Source: Bacteroidales bacterium (GTDB taxonomy: Bacteria; Bacteroidota; Bacteroidia; Bacteroidales; UBA10428). Taken from it: a DNA stretch of 16,284 nucleotides. A program made the translations under genes and the position numbers. How positions within the stretch are numbered: position 1 is the first letter of the stretch; every line of letters starts with the position of its first letter. The stretch lies in NCBI GenBank assembly GCA_030626465.1, contig DAOUOU010000043.1, positions 1-16,284 of the forward strand, read 5' to 3'. Below the pieces are notes generated by a model. The model was not told the origin of the DNA. It worked only from the letters and a program-made list of their open reading frames with translations, and did no database searches. Positions 16,201-16,284 of this stretch are shown here, piece by piece.

Positions 16201-16284
16201 AAGATGAGACAAAATCAATACCGTCATATCTGCATAATCCCTCACCTGTACCAATCCATATAAAACCATTGTTATCCTGATTGA
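13259..16284 (-). CDS. Two-component-type propeller sensor with SpoIIE/PP2C phosphatase domain (5' end outside window)
   Basis: The frame continues unbroken past the internal GTG at 16171 to the right edge, so the true start lies outside; 1,007 residues are visible. About fourteen reg_prop repeats of the form IWIGTxxGLxxYD run from residue 6 to about 580, enough for two seven-bladed propellers. Probably only a signal peptide and a few residues are missing. A Y_Y_Y immunoglobulin-like domain follows (about 600-695), then one membrane helix (about 697-719), a coiled coil rich in E, Q, K and R (720-760), and a SpoIIE-type phosphatase. The conserved Asps of the phosphatase lie in SGDFYW (796), SDSTGHGVPGAF (815), SDGYPDQFGG (945) and QVDDVLFM (998-999), so it looks active. 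The propellers probably sense a periplasmic ligand and the phosphatase acts on a cytoplasmic phosphoprotein, perhaps a STAS anti-sigma antagonist. No kinase, receiver or HTH domain is present, unlike classical hybrid sensors. Confidence 0.9.
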   Translation of the reverse strand, partial: NQDNNGFIWIGTGEGLCRYDGIDFVSSSAFDSLPVDVVNVSYTDNLGKIWFGFNNGEVWSYDGYYFAPHKFGKGKTISIAGISQSPEHGIIIASQNQGLFRFNEEGVPGSFQPSFSNHLISSIHIRERNLLLGTQEGLFIHDLLSTSDSVPKGIEELSHIKIQSIKDAYNGNSFWIGTEDAGLYLLSIVSDAILLKSVGSEFGLTYENIQDVEFDSDSNLWVCSFTSGLIKINLDSKRPGTALSYQKFNKENGFTTNFMKCVFRDREKNIWVGTYGGGFALQTNQPFGFHDYSETSLGNNILSLTLNDSLLWLGGESGVLQVNQRTSRRIFFNTLHGLPGDKITSLYYNNAILWVGTESNGVYKHKEGSKRFTSFLKESNSISNSINHITGDADNIYVATKNGIFITNTLSGEKYHYNTVNGLPHNDIEHLFLDSDNRLLFATRTNGIYEINEKGEVEEFFTVGKYELDFNSIAQDKNGNIWIGTYGQGIFILLPDSVINLTVKDGLKSNYSYSLISSDSTYIWTGHRLGLSRIEINTLAITVFDSDNGITGDCNPNATILSTNNILYFGTSDGLLTYDIVKGQKEIVDPKTNVLKILISDKEYDFLEPIVLPYSAYKLRIEFIGLNYADPGAVTYQYKLDGYDLDWSDISTNRSVIYPRIEDGEYTFLIKSFGIEGISDQLPVSFSFRVKLPVWKTWWFITLLIIILLLSMVVIVKFRERKQKQIQDYLEQRLDERTREVVEQKEEIEIKNRDITDSINYAQRIQTSILPPIKKLQQSFSGSFIFYQPRDIVSGDFYWYDRIVDNNKFVIVCSDSTGHGVPGAFMSMIGTTLIKDICMRSSVNSPSDILRDLDNELRSTLNQNIETAEQSNDGMDIIVCEIDIKTYYLRYASAMRPMIVYRGGEQIYIKGSRSSVGGHYDKEDKIFKNEGIQLDKGDLIYMFSDGYPDQFGGPIGKKFKMIRLKNLLKDIYQKPMEEQYDYVKSTFNLWKEEYDQVDDVLFMGIKI

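Overview
The window looks like chromosomal DNA from a member of the Bacteroidota, probably Bacteroidales or a relative. The grounds are a moderately AT-rich composition, a fused SecDF of about 1,000 residues, a Bacteroidota-type GlmM, and a propeller/Y_Y_Y sensor. Start codons lack Shine-Dalgarno sequences. Several genes are preceded by the Bacteroidota promoter -7 element TAnnTTTG, in two or three cases with a -33 TTTG. No phage, CRISPR array, intact insertion sequence or secondary-metabolite cluster is visible. It is mainly a housekeeping region with two patches of gene decay.

Region 1 (1-720) is a minus-strand tRNA unit. A good promoter (685-715) is followed by a 15-nt copy of the tRNA-Gly 5' end, a strongly palindromic spacer, tRNA-Gly(GCC), tRNA-Leu(UAA), a large hairpin ending in a T run, and a decayed GIY-YIG endonuclease gene. 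Region 2 (733-4680) holds mutS (minus), a 52-codon plus-strand gene of unknown function, and the tRNA1(Val) m6A37 methyltransferase gene (minus). Region 3 (4720-5240) is a graveyard of two convergent pseudogenes, a vWA-domain protein and a DUF2400/TIGR02757 protein. Both appear to have lost their middles. Region 4 (5300-7600) has a plus-strand yccF-like membrane protein gene and a compact minus-strand operon: tatA, a CaCA-type cation antiporter, and a lolD-like ABC ATPase. Region 5 (7599-10760) is secDF with its own promoter and terminator. Region 6 (10900-13222) has glmM and an RluB/RsuA-type pseudouridine synthase, divergently transcribed from a short shared intergenic region. Region 7 (13259 to the right edge) is the 3' part of a long sensor gene: fourteen two-component-type propeller repeats, a Y_Y_Y domain, one membrane helix, a coiled coil and a SpoIIE/PP2C phosphatase domain.

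The genes fall into envelope biogenesis and export (secDF, tatA, lolD, glmM), genome and RNA maintenance (mutS, trmN6, pseudouridine synthase, tRNAs) and signalling (the sensor phosphatase). The least ordinary parts are the tRNA-associated palindromes with the GIY-YIG relic and the partial tRNA copy, the paired internal-deletion pseudogenes, the orphan 52-residue protein and the kinase-less sensor phosphatase. I see no convincing new multi-gene system.
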